Below, piece after piece: positions 10,363-21,907 of a stretch of DNA of 64,000 nt. Positions within the stretch are counted from its first letter, which is position 1; every line of letters begins with the position of its first letter. Under the pieces are notes generated by a model. The model worked only from the letters and a program-made list of their open reading frames with translations. It made no database searches and was not told the DNA's origin. Both the position numbers and the translations under genes were made by a program. The stretch is from the NCBI GenBank assembly GCA_003971905.1, contig RSEE01000004.1, positions 434,001 through 498,000 of the forward strand. Direction: 5' to 3'. This DNA comes from Moniliella sp. 'wahieum' (taxonomy: Eukaryota > Basidiomycota > Moniliellomycetes > Moniliellales > Moniliellaceae).

Positions 10363-11067
10363 ATGGTTTCTCTCACCAAGCTTTCCTTTTTCTTGGCCTC
10401 TGTCACTGCCTTGGCAAACGCAGGACGCCCCGCAGGCCAGCGCTCTGTCCGCCGGGAACACATGCAGCTTGCCCGCGGCGGGTCGGGATCGGGCTCTGGC
10501 TCTGGCTCTGGCTCGAGCGGCGGTTCGGGCGGTGCTGGTCGGGCTACGTTTTTCCAAGTTGGCTTGGGTATGTCTCCTCTGTGGTCTGCTGTCTTTTTTT
10601 GTTTCGTTCCTCTCGGATGGGAAAGTGCTGACTCGCCCCCAACCCCAGGCGCGTGCGGCTGGAACTCCAAGCCAACGGATAAAGTGGTTGCGATCAGCAG
10701 TTCGCGCTATGGCAACACGGGGTCCAAGTCCAGTTGGTGTGGCAAGCAGCTCAAGATCACCAACAACAACACCCACCAGACCGAGGTGGCCACCGTGGTG
10801 GATGCTTGCCCCTCGTGCCCGAGTGGCGGCGACCTAGACATGTCGCACAGCCTCTTTGGCGCGTTGAGCAACAACAACTTCAACGAAGGGTACGTGGTTG
10901 AATTCCCGCCGTGGGATGGGCGATGAGCAATGAGCGATGAACGCAGTGGTCGCTCTTCGGTCGGTTCCGTTTGGGATCGTGCTTGTCCTGAATTCGATGC
11001 TAACTGATTTTGTGATGTTTCGCGGCCTCTTTGCAGCGAGTTCCAAATGAGCTGGACCTTGGCCTAA
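10363..11067 (+). CDS. Secreted RlpA-like double-psi beta-barrel protein
   Basis: Three exons fit exactly: 10363-10567, 10649-10889 and 11037-11067 (477 nt, 158 aa). Introns run GTATGT to CCCAG and GTACGT to TTGCAG, the latter with a perfect branch site GCTAACT near 10999. The protein starts with a signal peptide (MVSLTKLSFFLASVTALANA), then a Ser/Gly repeat linker. The barrel domain follows with ACGWNSKPTDKVVAISS, WCGKQLKITNNNTHQ, VATVVDACPSCPSGGDLDMS and the closing strand FQMSWTLA. The ACG, CG and DACP-x-C elements and the DMS turn are those of fungal DPBB/loosenin-like, expansin-related proteins that act outside the cell on polysaccharide walls. Only the single domain is present, without an expansin C-terminal domain. 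This gene shows no frame problem. Confidence 0.85.
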
Positions 11068-12016
11068 ACTCCACACTGTGAAAACCAGCGGTCGTGTGGG
11101 TTGGCTTTAACCAACAGAGTGGTTGGTGGACCCACGAAGGCCACAAGGCGTAGGGATGCCAGCCTTCTGATGGGGCGTAGCTAATGCCACCACTCCTTTT
11201 TTTTTCTAGGAATTGCGCGCCTTGCTGGCCAGGGCCAAATTGTATCTTGGGTGTCAAATCAGTTATTCTTTGGAGGTGTTCAAGGTCCAAGTCTTCAGTC
11301 CTGGCCCTGTGCACTAAGTGCGTGAGCGCATGAGTTTCTCGTAGCTTTTGTGAATCACTCGAGCTCTGAACCCCTTATTGGTTTGGTGTTGTTGAATGTC
11401 GCTCTTTCAACTTGATCATCGTATGTTTTGGAGCTCAGTAGCAGCCCTGCCTCAGGCCTCAGGCCAGATCGTGTGGTGCCGCGATGTAGCTGGTGTCAGA
11501 TAAAGGTTGCCCTGCCCAGCAAGACAAGAGCGTCAACAGCGTGACTAAAAGGCATGGCAACTGCGACGGGAACAGGATGAGTCGATGAGGCCTGAGGACG
11601 CGGGAGGAAAAAACGGGATGGCATAGAGGAAATATAGATTGGAAACGTGCTCAGAGGGCAAAAGCGGTATAAAGGGGCAAAGGGGCCTAGTTCAGTGGGG
11701 AAGGAGGGGCGGGGGGGGGGCAATGTCGGTCGGTGTCACAGCAGGCCTGAAGCCCAAACAAGCATCAAGTTCTGGGCCAAGCCCAGTCAAGTCAAAAGCG
11801 AAAAGGAAAGTGTGGAGGGTGGGTCGTGAACGATGGCATGGGCACAAAAGAGTCAAGTGAAAGGGTCAAGTGGAAGGAGGCGGCTGGGGCGGTCGGGGTC
11901 TTAAGCTCGGAGCCGGACGGGGAGAGCGCGTACAGCAAGGAAATCAGGTCACACCAGGTAGGGCATGTACCAGATGGAGGGCGTAGCAGTCGTTGTACGG
12001 GACAAGGCAGGGTGCC
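11068..12016. other. Intergenic stretch between convergent genes
   Basis: This separates the stop of the beta-barrel gene from the proposed stop of the RasGEF gene. It includes a T-rich tract near 11195-11206 and a G-run (GGGGCGGGGGGGGGG) near 11704-11720. No gene, RNA or repeat family is evident. Confidence 0.4.
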
Positions 12017-15000
12017 TTAGTTTTCTTGCATATGGGAAAGCCTGGGATGGGGAGACAGAGCAAGTTAATACCATGGTTTGGGTGTCCACAGGGAGGAAAG
12101 GGAAACGTACTGTGTTAGAACAGGGGCCGAAAGACAGCGCAGCTTGAGACAGCGGGAATACAGTGGGGCATTGACAGAGACCGAGTAGGCACGAGCACAT
12201 GCTTGAAACGCCAGCGCCGTCTTGATCTTCATTGCCAAGGAGCGGTATTTGTAGACGTTGATCAGCCTGGGCGCTTGCTCGCCCAGTGCATCGGGGAGGG
12301 GGGTAAGCACTTGCTCGAGCTCTTCGGCCGCTGCCGCAGCACCCGCCGCGGATGTGGGAGCCCAGTCGGGCGAAAGAGCAGAGGGCAACGCCCCCTCGGG
12401 GTCGGGGGAGCGATCGAGATATTCAGCAGCACTCAACGTTGTCGGCAGTAAGTCCACCTCAGTCAAGTCAATCAAGAGGAGGCCCGCAAACGGCACACAC
12501 GCCCGTTCGGGGGCGAGACGAGGCTGTGCAACGGTCTCGACCAAGCCGAGGGTACCTCCCCCTGTGGGCGCGGGTGGACCAGCCGAGTTCATATGTTCCT
12601 CCAAGCCCGACTGGGCAACCAGATCATCGCAGACCCGCCGCAGGTGACGGAACCCATGGGCGGGGGAAGCAAGCGTGCGCAGATCCCGCAGCGCCCGTTT
12701 TTCCAACAGCGGCACACCTGCCCACGTGCGCGACAGGCGCGCCACCCAAGGCGATTGCAGGCCGCAGACGATCTGCACGACCGAAGCAAAGTTGCCCATT
12801 TCGTAGCAGCGCACGGCGATGCGGATCAGCTTGGCCACCAGTCCCGCCCGAGCGCGCGGGGTAGCGGTCAGCACCACCTCGGACGAAATCCAATTGGCCA
12901 CCAAGTTGAACCGGGCCACAATCACAGCCAGGGCCGAATCGTGCGCCGAAGCATTTCCTTCTGGCGCCACACGACGGCGCATGCGTGCACGGTAAAAGGC
13001 TTCCCAGTCGTACACCGCTGGCACTTGCCGCACGGCTCGCCAAGCACCCGAGCAAACTCGTGCCACGACACCTTGGTGAACAGCTCGGCTTCGATGAGAC
13101 ACAGTTGCGCTGCCACCTCCTCCGAGCGATAGTCGAGGATAAACGAGCGGTGCAGCGGGGGAAGTGGCCACGGCCCGGGTTTGCCCAGCCTCCAGGCCGG
13201 CGGGGGCCTCTGCGCTCCAACACCCACCGTAGCCCGGGCCCCACGGGCAGAAGGGGGAGGCAATTGGTTCTGCGGACCGGGAAGGGCGGTGGCACGAGCG
13301 GCACTTTGCTCGGGAATGGTCCCCATCCTCAGCGCCGATGCGGCCAAGAGCATTTCTACCTTGCGTGCCCGTGCTGACCGTTTTCATCCGTGATCACGCC
13401 CTCGAGCCGGGCCAGGGCATCAGCCACACCGCCATCCTCCTCGTCCGACTCGAACCCGTCGAGGCTGAAGCCCTTGACCATTTCGCACCCAGCCAAGGCC
13501 AGCTCGTCATCAAACAAATCGCTCGTCAAAAAGCCATAAGGAAGCGCTCGGGGGCCGGTAGGCATCACAGACTTGGGCACCGTCTGCACTTTGGGTGCCC
13601 CGGACAGATTCAGTTCCTTGGCCCTTACCGCACTGGGCTGGTCCAGGTCCGCTGAGCTGAACGAGGAAGAGCGGCGCCGAGGAGGGTCAGCCAGGTTGCC
13701 CGCTGCCGAGCATGACGCAAGTCCCTTGCTCCGGGCAAACGACGCAGCGCCTTGCGTACCGCATCCCCATCCTCGTCACTCGACAGGTCCACATCGTCCA
13801 ACTGCACCACCCCGGGCCAGGCTGGAATAGTCACCGCCGGCTGGGCCGCCATGGTCGGCATACCAACTGCGTTCTGGCCTGTCGGAATGGGAGAAGGTGA
13901 CTTGAGCGTCTGCTCCGAGGCAAAGTGGTGCAGGTCTTCGCGCCGCCGTGGGGCCGGATCGGGTGCAGGAACGGCCTCGGCGGGAATTGGGCCGTCAACT
14001 TAAAGGAGCGGCGACGGGCCTCCTCCTCCTTCCGTCGTCGGCTCGGTATCACTGCCCACACCCGTGCCTGTACCCAAATCACTTTCATCGTCTTTCCTCG
14101 ACTGGCTGGCATAGTCCATCGAGGATGCTGGCGTCGACCTACCCGCGCCGGCGAGAGACGAGCGGTACGGACAGGCGAACCGGCATCTTCCTGCTCTCCT
14201 TCCCCCGTGCGGGCAAGACCCCGCTCCTGCTCGCTCGACCCCAGCTTGTCCTGCTCTGCGTCCGATGCCATAGGACCAGGCTTTGTCTCCGCACGCAGTT
14301 GCTCGGCCTCGTGGGCGGGAGGCAAGTTCTTCCCCTCTACTTGGGGAGGCGAGTCGGGCAGAGGAATCTCATCCGGGGTCGCCTCTGGTAGTGCGACTTC
14401 ATCCGGGGTCAAGTCAGGCAGAGGAATCGCCTCGGGCACGGTCCCGGCGGTGCGGGGCACAGGGGTAGAGGCGCGAAGGGTGCTGGCTCTTGCCTTCTCC
14501 TCTGTCGCGGGTTGAAGGGGTACCTGCCTCGCTCTCGTTCCATTTGGCCGGACCCGCATCCGCCTCATCCATGCGCAACACATCCGAGTCACCATCCGAA
14601 TCATGGCCAACGTGGGGTGATCCCGAAGGAGGAGTCGGGAGTGGGGGCAGCGGCACGGAAGGTAATGGAGCGGGGGCGGGGGCGCGGGACAGGAGGTAAG
14701 GCCACGGCGGGGGGCGGGGCAGGAGGGGAGCGCAAAGGATAAGCACGCTTGGTCCCTTTCCTTCCCGGGGAAGGGTGTGTGTCCTCGGTAAGCAAGTCCT
14801 GGGATGGTGCGAGCGATGCCATGGACCCCTGGGGGAACACACCAAATGTGCCCCCGCTCGGGCGGCAGAAGCAGAGGTGGAGCGAGATGGGGCGTCGCGC
14901 TCTGCCAGTCGTGCAACACTGACTCGCTGCTCGGTCCTGCCAACTGCTCCAGCCAGCCATCAGGGTGATGCGGCACGTACGGCCGGACTGGAGGGGGAAG

Positions 15001-17157
15001 GCAGAGAGTTGCTGCGCCAGGCTTGTCGGTTCAGGCGGTGCAACAGGAGCTTGGGGAGGAGCTTCTTGTGCCTTGATGCTCACCGGGATTGCCTTGTCCC
15101 CAGTCGACTCCTTCGCATCCTTCGTCTGCACAGGGGCAACGCTGACCTTGTCCTTCTGGGGTGTAGCAGCGGTCGGGGGATCGGTCGTGAGGGTTGCGCC
15201 GGCACGCCGTCCCCTCCAATGGACCCATTCAGATCCTCCGTCGACAAGGTATCCTCAGGCTCAGGCACATTCACATCGTAAAAGTCCAGGTAGGCCTGCA
15301 ACTGCGCCGGCGTGGTGAGCAAGTCCCCAACCGGCCCTGTGCGCCCAACAGGCTGTTGCTCTGTCAAGTTGATTGTGCTACCAACGTTCAGGCCGTGCGC
15401 GAGCGGAGGCGGCGAGAGGGTCTGCTTGGAGGGCTTGCGGGTGGGAGCTCGCGTCATGCGGTGCAGGTTGCCAAGCATACTGCGCAAGGGCGTTGGGCGC
15501 TTGGATCGTTCCTTTGGTGGAGCCGTGGGGAACGTCTCGGGTTCCTTGCGCAAGGCCAAGGCGGATGGCGTGAGCAGGTCCGACAGGTCCAGCGGGCCAT
15601 CGTCGGATGGCTGGGCCCCGTAGGCGGTTTGCAACCGACGGACCGTCTTGTGCAGGGCGGCCAGTACCCCGGCTACCCCCGGGTCAGCTGCACTTGGGTG
15701 GGGGGCATTAAGCCAGTCACAGAGCCTGGACCGCAATTGCGGATCAGGGTACCAATCGTCGTCGAAAAAATGGACAAGCCAAAAGCGGAGGACGACCATA
15801 GTGCGTACCCGAACAACCGACTGCGCCTGACGGCTGCCTTGGCTCGTGTGCGACAAGAGCGACACGCTCGAGTCAGGAGTCCTCCCTGAATCACCACCGA
15901 TGGGATAGTCGACTGCAGGGAAGGTCCATTCCAATCGGGCAAGGAGCAGTCTAGGAGCGCGTGAGGGGACATAAAGAGGCGAAACGTGTAGAAGAAGTCG
16001 GTCTGGAGGCGCGTGTCGAGGACAGAGGTGAGCTGAGCCACCAGTCTCTCAGCGGAAGCAGCCAGTAGGGCGGATGAGCCGCGAGGGAAAAGGGCTGAGA
16101 TCTCGTAGGCCCGTAGGGGGGGGACCATGTCTCGTCCAGGCAACTTGTAAGCACCGTAAGGCGGCGGAGCCGTATTGCTTGATGCCTCAATTGGGCCTAA
16201 AGGACCATCCGCAATGCCCGGGCCGGACGTCTGGAACACTCGTTGGGGCTCTGACGCATGGGCCACGCCCCAAACGGCGAAGCGTGGGTCGTCGGTTAAA
16301 CGAGGTTCGTCATCCTCCGAGTCGGACGCATCCGTCAGAGCAGCATGGGACTGGAAAAATCGAAGCGGGCAGCCAACGCGGCAGGAGGGCTGGAAGGAGG
16401 AGCAGGCGCAGGGAGAGGCGCAGGTGGAAGGGAGGCCCACTGAGAAGGGTAAGTGGGTGGAAAGCAACACTTGGACCCAGCGGGGCATCCAGCGGCGGGG
16501 GAGGGGGCGGATTGGGCTGCGAAGCAGCAGCAGGAGACGGAGCGACGGCAGCGGCAGCAATCCAAGAGGGGTGGGTGGATAAGACGGCACCAAGCATGTC
16601 CCCGCTCTGGAGAGCAGCGCCTGCGGCAGGTGGGGCAGGAGCGACGAGGGACGCGGTCAGAGCGGAAGCGGTGCTGGGCGTGGCGAGGCGGACACGGGGG
16701 GCGGAGGCGGGGGCGGCCGAGGGAGGGGGGGCGCGGGGCCGGAGCTGCCAGAGGATGCGGCCGTCGGGGAGAGGGGCGCAATGGATGATGTAGGGAGTGC
16801 CGTGGCCTAGGTCTCCGGCGGCGGCAGCCTGCTCGGCGCTCATGCAGGGGTCGAGTTCGAGGCCATGGGCGGCGACGAGGGCCTTGACGGCGGTGAAGCT
16901 GGTGGTCTCGACGGGGGAGAAGGAGGCGGCGGGCGTGGGGGAGGGGGCAGCGGAAGGCAGGCGCTGGCCTCCAGACGACGCAGGCATCGAGGGAAGGCAG
17001 AGGGCGGAGGCAGGGCAGAGGCAGCGGGGGTGGTGGTTGGAGAAGAAACCAAGGCACCCGGCCGGAAACGGCGGCGGGCGGCGGGCGTCTCAGATGGGTG
17101 GGTGATGCGCTGGCCGGGCACAGGACGGCAGGAGGCCGCTGTGGCGGCGATTGACAA
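12017..17157 (-). CDS. Ras-family guanine nucleotide exchange factor, Lte1-like architecture
   Basis: This is a large protein (about 1690 codons spanned) with a RasGEF N-terminal module, a long disordered centre and a C-terminal catalytic RasGEF domain, the layout of fungal Lte1. The region starting at 17157 or 16987 is Pro/Ala-rich. RasGEF_N lies at about 16110-15640: AERLVAQLTSVLDTRLQTDFFYTFRLF, then after a frame change VVLRFWLVHFFDDDWYPD and RLCDWL. The centre (15600-13400) is acidic and proline-rich with repeats such as PLPDLTPDE. The catalytic domain starts at EEVAAQLCLIEAELFTKVSW (about 13120), then ARFNLVANWISSEVV, LVAKLIRIAVRCYEMGNFAS, WVARLSRTW, and VPFAGLLLIDLTEVD. A last intron at 12042-12110 (GTACGT, TATTAAC branch, CCCAG) would end the protein at 12017; without it the stop is at 12065. 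Several frame changes occur. A Cdc25- or Bud5-type GEF is the alternative. Confidence 0.7.
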
Positions 17158-17421
17158 TGGGGTTGTGGGTGCAGCCGCACTGGCATGCTGCGTGCTTGTT
17201 TACTTGCATCGTGATGTGTGACAGTGATGCATGATGCATGATACACAAAGTGCCCCCTTGCCTGGGTGCGTGGGTGCCCCTGGCCGCTCGCCTCCGGCCT
17301 CCTTGCAGGCCAGCGTGCTGGCGTGCGGCTGGCTGGCTGGCTGCATGCATGCTGCGGTGCCCATGCAGGGCCCATTGGGCGTGTTTGCCAGCTGCCCCAG
17401 CCCAGTCCCCTCTGGGGGCAT

Positions 17422-17505
17422 CCGCAATGCCATCCGCAATACCATCCGCAATGCCATCCGCAATGCCATCCGCAATGCCATCCGCAATGCCATCCGCAGT
17501 GCCGG
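17422..17505. repeat. 12-bp minisatellite, about seven copies
   Basis: The unit CCGCAATGCCAT is repeated in tandem from 17422, with one G-to-A variant in the second copy and a degenerate final copy (CCGCAGTGCC). Since 12 is divisible by 3, it keeps several frames open on both strands, which explains spurious repetitive ORFs here. Confidence 0.95.
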
Positions 17506-18894
17506 GTAGTATGCCATCGCCCATCCATCTCTCACCTTCTCACATGCACTCTGACGCGCCAGGGGCTCCTGCCTCCCTCTGGCCTCTGGCCTCAGGCTGG
17601 CTCTGGCTCTGATCCTCATCGGCCAAGGGCAAGTCACCCCAATCACCGCTCCCTCCAGCCCCCGTTTGTGCCGCTGGCCAATGGGACAGCGCGGGTGTGC
17701 ATGGCCAGCCTGGCCCTGCCGCGCACCGGCAGACACTGGCTACGGACACGCTGAGCGCTGACGCTGACGCTGACGCAAGATGGATTGATGCATGAAGCTT
17801 GAAGGATGATGCAATGCCCAACGCACAATGGCCCCTAGTTGGTCACCGGTCACCGGTCGTTAGGCCACTAGGCCACTTGCTATGCATGCACGGCATGGCA
17901 CATTGTCACGTGATGGAGCCCACGTATAGCTGCCTCTGGGCCTGCTTGCTTGCTTCTGGCACGGATTATCTGCGATCTGGGATCTGGGATCTGAGCGCCT
18001 GAGGACAGTCCCATGGGAGTCCAGCCTGGTCCCAGTCAGAAGGCGCATTCGCAATGGGAGGGTGCAGTGGCTGCGGTGCCAGGCGGTGCCAGCACAGCGG
18101 GGTGGCGCAGGATGCGCGGCCACCGGGCTGCGTACGAGTGCCCCATGTGATGCATGTGTGCCAACCGGCTACCCTGGCTTGGTCAATTGTTAATTACTGG
18201 TCAGGCCCAGGGCGGGTCAGCCTGACCGCTGAGGCTCAGCCTGAGCGCTGCGGCTCAGCCTGGAGGTGTTGTGCTACGCATGTGATGCATGTGACACCTG
18301 CGGCGTGGTGCTAGAGAATGGCGCGTGGTGCGTGATGCGTGATGCGGCACTTAGCGCTTACTTGGGCTGCTCGCTGTGCTGGCCTGTGCTGTATTCCATG
18401 CTACATGTTTTTGGTAGCCGGTGCACAACAGGGCACTGGCCCTCCGCCTCCTGAAACGCCCTCGATACCCAGAGTGCGGCAGTGCTGGCATTCGGCAGCG
18501 GGTACAGCGCACAGCGCCGAGGGGGCTTTGAGCCGCCCATGACATGCATGATGCATGACCGGTGACCGCCAGTGGCTGGCGGCTAACCTGGTGTGGCGCA
18601 CCAGCGCACACCAGCACTACATTCCCGGCACCTTCACCCTTAGCCGGTAGCCTTATCCCCCCACCACCTTATCTTGCGGCTGCGCGCCGCCCTCGCAGAT
18701 CTCAGTTCTCAAAACTCCCACGCGCTGCAAAAGCGGACCAGTGTGCTTGTCGAGCAGAACAATGAACGAAGTGTTGAGTGTCCCTTTGGCCTACCCGGAC
18801 GCCCAACAAACTATACCAACTAACCATATACGCCCAACGGAGATCTCTATGGACGTCCTTTTCCGAGGCTCAGTAGGTCGTAGGTTCGCTCCCT

Positions 18895-18908
18895 ACTCAG
18901 TACTGAGT
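18895..18908. promoter_or_regulatory. Perfect 14-bp palindrome ACTCAGTACTGAGT
   Basis: The sequence is self-complementary over all 14 bases. Half or near-complete copies recur in other intergenic stretches of the window (6410, 6555, 6569, 9677, 22405). Function is unknown; it may be a transcription-factor site or the end of a small mobile element. Confidence 0.4.
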
Positions 18909-19171
18909 CTCAGCCTCGTATTCGGCAATGCCCAGAATACCAACGTGCCTCGGCAGCGGCTCAGCAGGTTCAGCAACACTCAGCGTCAGCGCGTCAGCTG
19001 GAGTAATATAACTGCGCGTCGGAGGGCTGAGTTCAGCCGCGCTCGGCGCTCAGCTGAGCCTCAGCCCCTCTCTCATATTCTCATCGTCCCTAGGAGTGGC
19101 AGCAGGTGCCCCAGCGCCCACAGAGTTGTCACATGCACCTGTAACATGTCTCTGACACGTAGCAAAGTGCG

Positions 19172-19221
19172 CTAGTAACTAGTAACTAGTAACACGCCAA
19201 TTACGGCGTAGCGCGTAATTG
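19172..19221. repeat. CTAGTAA triple repeat followed by an 8-bp inverted repeat
   Basis: Three tandem CTAGTAA copies occupy 19172-19192. CAATTACG (19198-19205) and CGTAATTG (19214-19221) then form a perfect 8-bp inverted repeat around an 8-nt loop. Confidence 0.7.
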
Positions 19222-20565
19222 CGCGCGTTTCGAAGGAATACTTTGGGGAACCGGCAGGGATGCGATTTTCTCTTGTGCCTGTTGCTCTCCTGTGTTTTCC
19301 CTGCCCGCCGCGCACCTAGTGATCGATGTTCCAATCACGGAATGATCTATGATCTCGCCGATCGCCCTCCCCCACAATTAAAAAGGTACTCTCAGATCTT
19401 ACTTTACCCATTACCCCCCGGTGGCCGCTTACCCCACACCATGCCACATCAGGCTTCAAGTGTGGTATCAGTACGCGTATATAGATCCTCAAGCCTGTGT
19501 CCCTCATTCAATCCAACACCCACGCTCTGAACGGTGAATGTTGAACACGCGATGAAAAGGAAACATTGCCGAGGAAAAGAAAGGCAAAAGCGCAAAACGA
19601 CTTATCCTCCGCGGGAGAGGGGCATGGGACCAAAAGCGCATTTGGTGGATCACAGGGATAGTGTAGTAGATAGAAGGTTAATACATCTGGAAGGCAAAGA
19701 AACTTTAGTCTCTCGGACACGAGGAAGACCACAGCCACAAGAAAGTATTTCGGAAGAGGATTGGTGTACAGTGGAGTCGTCCACGCTCTTCCGGAAGAAA
19801 GAGCTGCATTATCTGCTGTTGTAGTGGTGCAAGTGGATTCTTACGAGACGAACGCCACGAACCTGTTGGGACCCAAGAACCGTTTTTTCCTCTTTGGCTT
19901 TGACAAGTTGAGGATACTACGCCACCAAGAGAACGGGCACGATGCTTGGGAACTGGAAGTAATTCACTACTGAGTATCAATGGAGATGGTTCAACCTTCA
20001 CCTCTGTCTATACCATGTTCATCCGCATCCACACGCGCTTCCTCGGGTATGGGACCGGATGGCGGGCACCAGAGGGTCCTGATCTCCTAACGACTCCACC
20101 GGTTCCCTAAACGGGGTTGGCGCTAACAAGCAACACACGCCGGATGAACGGGTTGGTTTAGGTGCAGCGTTTCTTCGTCTCAGCCTTTAAGCTCTCTGTC
20201 AATGATATGGATGCAGTGTAGAGAGGTACTGTGATGTATATGGTAACGACACACTGATGGAGAGAGGTCGTTATATCATCAGTGCCATCATATAATGCAC
20301 GTCTTCAAGGAGGACTTGACTCTTCATAGCTTCATCCCCAAAGATACCTGAATGGAGTGCTCCCAACATGTGTCGAATCATCCTCTTCTGCGATCAAGGC
20401 CTGACAAATCTGTGTGAAGATGGCAGAATTTGCTCCACACACTCGGGGAAAGGGCTGAGCTATGCACCGGCGGGTACCGCGGAGAGGGCGGGGAGGCACG
20501 AGACCCGTGTGCGGCTTAGCCGCCGATTGTGGGCAGCGCGTTTTATTCCCACCTTGTGGCGCAGT

Positions 20566-20574
20566 TATATATAA
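20566..20574 (+). promoter_or_regulatory. TATA box of the mitochondrial carrier gene
   Basis: TATATATAA lies 114 nt before the ATG at 20688 and is followed by a C/T-rich leader, the same arrangement as upstream of the genes at 6980 and 10363. Confidence 0.7.
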
Positions 20575-20687
20575 CCCCCACCCTGGCTTTTTCCTATATG
20601 TGATGGTCTGCTCGGCTTTGCTCATAGCTCCTGTGCCGCTCGTCGTACCACCACCACCACCTTTTCCCAACCATCACGACACCCACC

Positions 20688-21907
20688 ATGTCCGCATCCT
20701 CTGCACCCACGCCTCCCGTCCACCAGCCGCCAAAAGGTATGTCGCATTTCTTTGCCCACTGTACTGTCCTCAGTTGGGACCAGAGACGCCATCCACACAA
20801 GGATGCAGCGCAGCTTACAAGGCATCTTTGCTTTTACTCGGATTCCAACGTATTCAGCCTTGCCACTCTACGCCCAGTTCACCGCTGGTGCAATCGCGGG
20901 GTCACAGAGCTCCTATGTCTCTATCCACTCGGTACGCCCATGTCCCCCCCTCTCCACAGACGTCATGTGAACTGTGTAGCTAACGCAGTGTGACGGTTCT
21001 TTGGTACCCTGCGTGCACAATCCAGATGTGGTCAAGACCCGTATGCAGCTCCAGACGGCGGGCCAGGGAGCGCAATACAAGAACATGTTTGATTGCTTTG
21101 CCAAGATTATTAAGCAAGAGGGAGCCTCGCGGCTGTATCGGGGTCTCGCGGCCCCCATCCTTCAAGAGGGACCCAAACGGGCCACCAAGTTTGCCGCCAA
21201 TGACTTTTGGGGCAAACGGTACAAGGAGTGGTTTGGCGTCTCGCAATTAGGGCAAGGCCTCTCCTTGCTCACGGGCTGCTCAGCGGGTGCGACAGAGAGT
21301 TTTGTCGTGACGCCATTTGAGCTGGTCAAGATCCGGTTGCAGGACAAGGCGTCGGCCCATTTGTACAAGGGCCCGCTGGATGTTGTTCGCAAGACCGTGC
21401 GCGCTAGTGGTCCCCTGGGTCTTTACAAGGGCATGGAATCCACTTTTTGGCGGCATGTAGCCTGGAATGGTGGTTACTTTGGCTGCATCTTCCAAGTCAA
21501 GTCACTCCTGCCCAAGCCAACGGTAAGCTGCCTCTTCCTCCCCCCATCCTGATCCCGTTGCTGTGGCTAACGGTTGCTCTCCCCATTTCTTTTTGCAGTC
21601 CAAGTCGGAGGAACTATCGAACAACCTGATTAGCGGTACCGTCGGCGGCGCCGTGGGCACGGTGCTCAACACACCCATGGATGTGGTCAAGAGTCGGATC
21701 CAAGGTGCTGTTGCTGGGTCCAAACCGAAGTACAGCTGGACATTCCCCTCCATGGCGCTGATTGCCAAGGAAGAAGGCGTGAGCGCGCTGTACAAGGGAT
21801 TCCTGCCCAAGGTGCTTCGTCTTGCACCAGGAGGAGGTGTGCTGCTTCTTGTGGTCGACGTGGTGCTGTCACAGTGGCGCATCATGCTTGGCCCGCCGTA
21901 TGTGTAG
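20688..21907 (+). CDS. ODC1: Mitochondrial 2-oxodicarboxylate carrier
   Basis: This is an inner-membrane mitochondrial carrier exchanging 2-oxoadipate/2-oxoglutarate. The exons are 20688-20736, 20858-20931, 21026-21522 and 21599-21907. Introns are GTATGT-, GTACGC- and GTAAGC-type; the last has a GCTAACG branch site. All three carrier repeats are present, with signatures YPL-DVVKTRMQLQ (split by intron 2), TPFELVKIRLQ and TPMDVVKSRIQG, and the glycine-rich AGAIAG, LYKG and LYRG elements. The third signature is of the Odc1/Odc2/SLC25A21 type. Exons sum to 929 nt; the GGGG at 20898-20901 must be one base longer to pass from AGAIAG into VTELLCLYPL, giving 930 nt and 309 aa, close to yeast Odc1. 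The alternative acceptor at 20773 would add an N-terminal stretch without similarity to carriers. Confidence 0.9.

Larger units (their letters stand above)
17158..20687. other. Gene-poor 3.5 kb region rich in short repeats and palindromes
   Basis: I find no supportable gene. The stretch holds a 12-bp minisatellite (17422-17505), repeated GATGCATG runs (17226-17240; 18545-18558), dyads built from GCTCAGCCTGAGCGC (about 18230-18260), a perfect 14-bp palindrome (18895-18908), CTAGTAA repeats and an inverted repeat near 19200. From about 19,530 to 20,340 the sequence becomes AT-richer; open frames there (for example 19534-19824) match nothing I know. The last 120 bases are the promoter of the carrier gene. 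Confidence 0.5.

Noticed and set aside
17090-17740. Repetitive open frames such as (MALR)n and (CGWH)n
   Set aside because: They are translations of the 12-bp minisatellite, whose length is a multiple of three, and have no start context or similarity.
18870-18905. A tRNA T-arm-like hairpin (GTAGG-TTCGCTC-CCTAC)
   Set aside because: No matching acceptor, D or anticodon arms are found upstream, so it is only an isolated hairpin.
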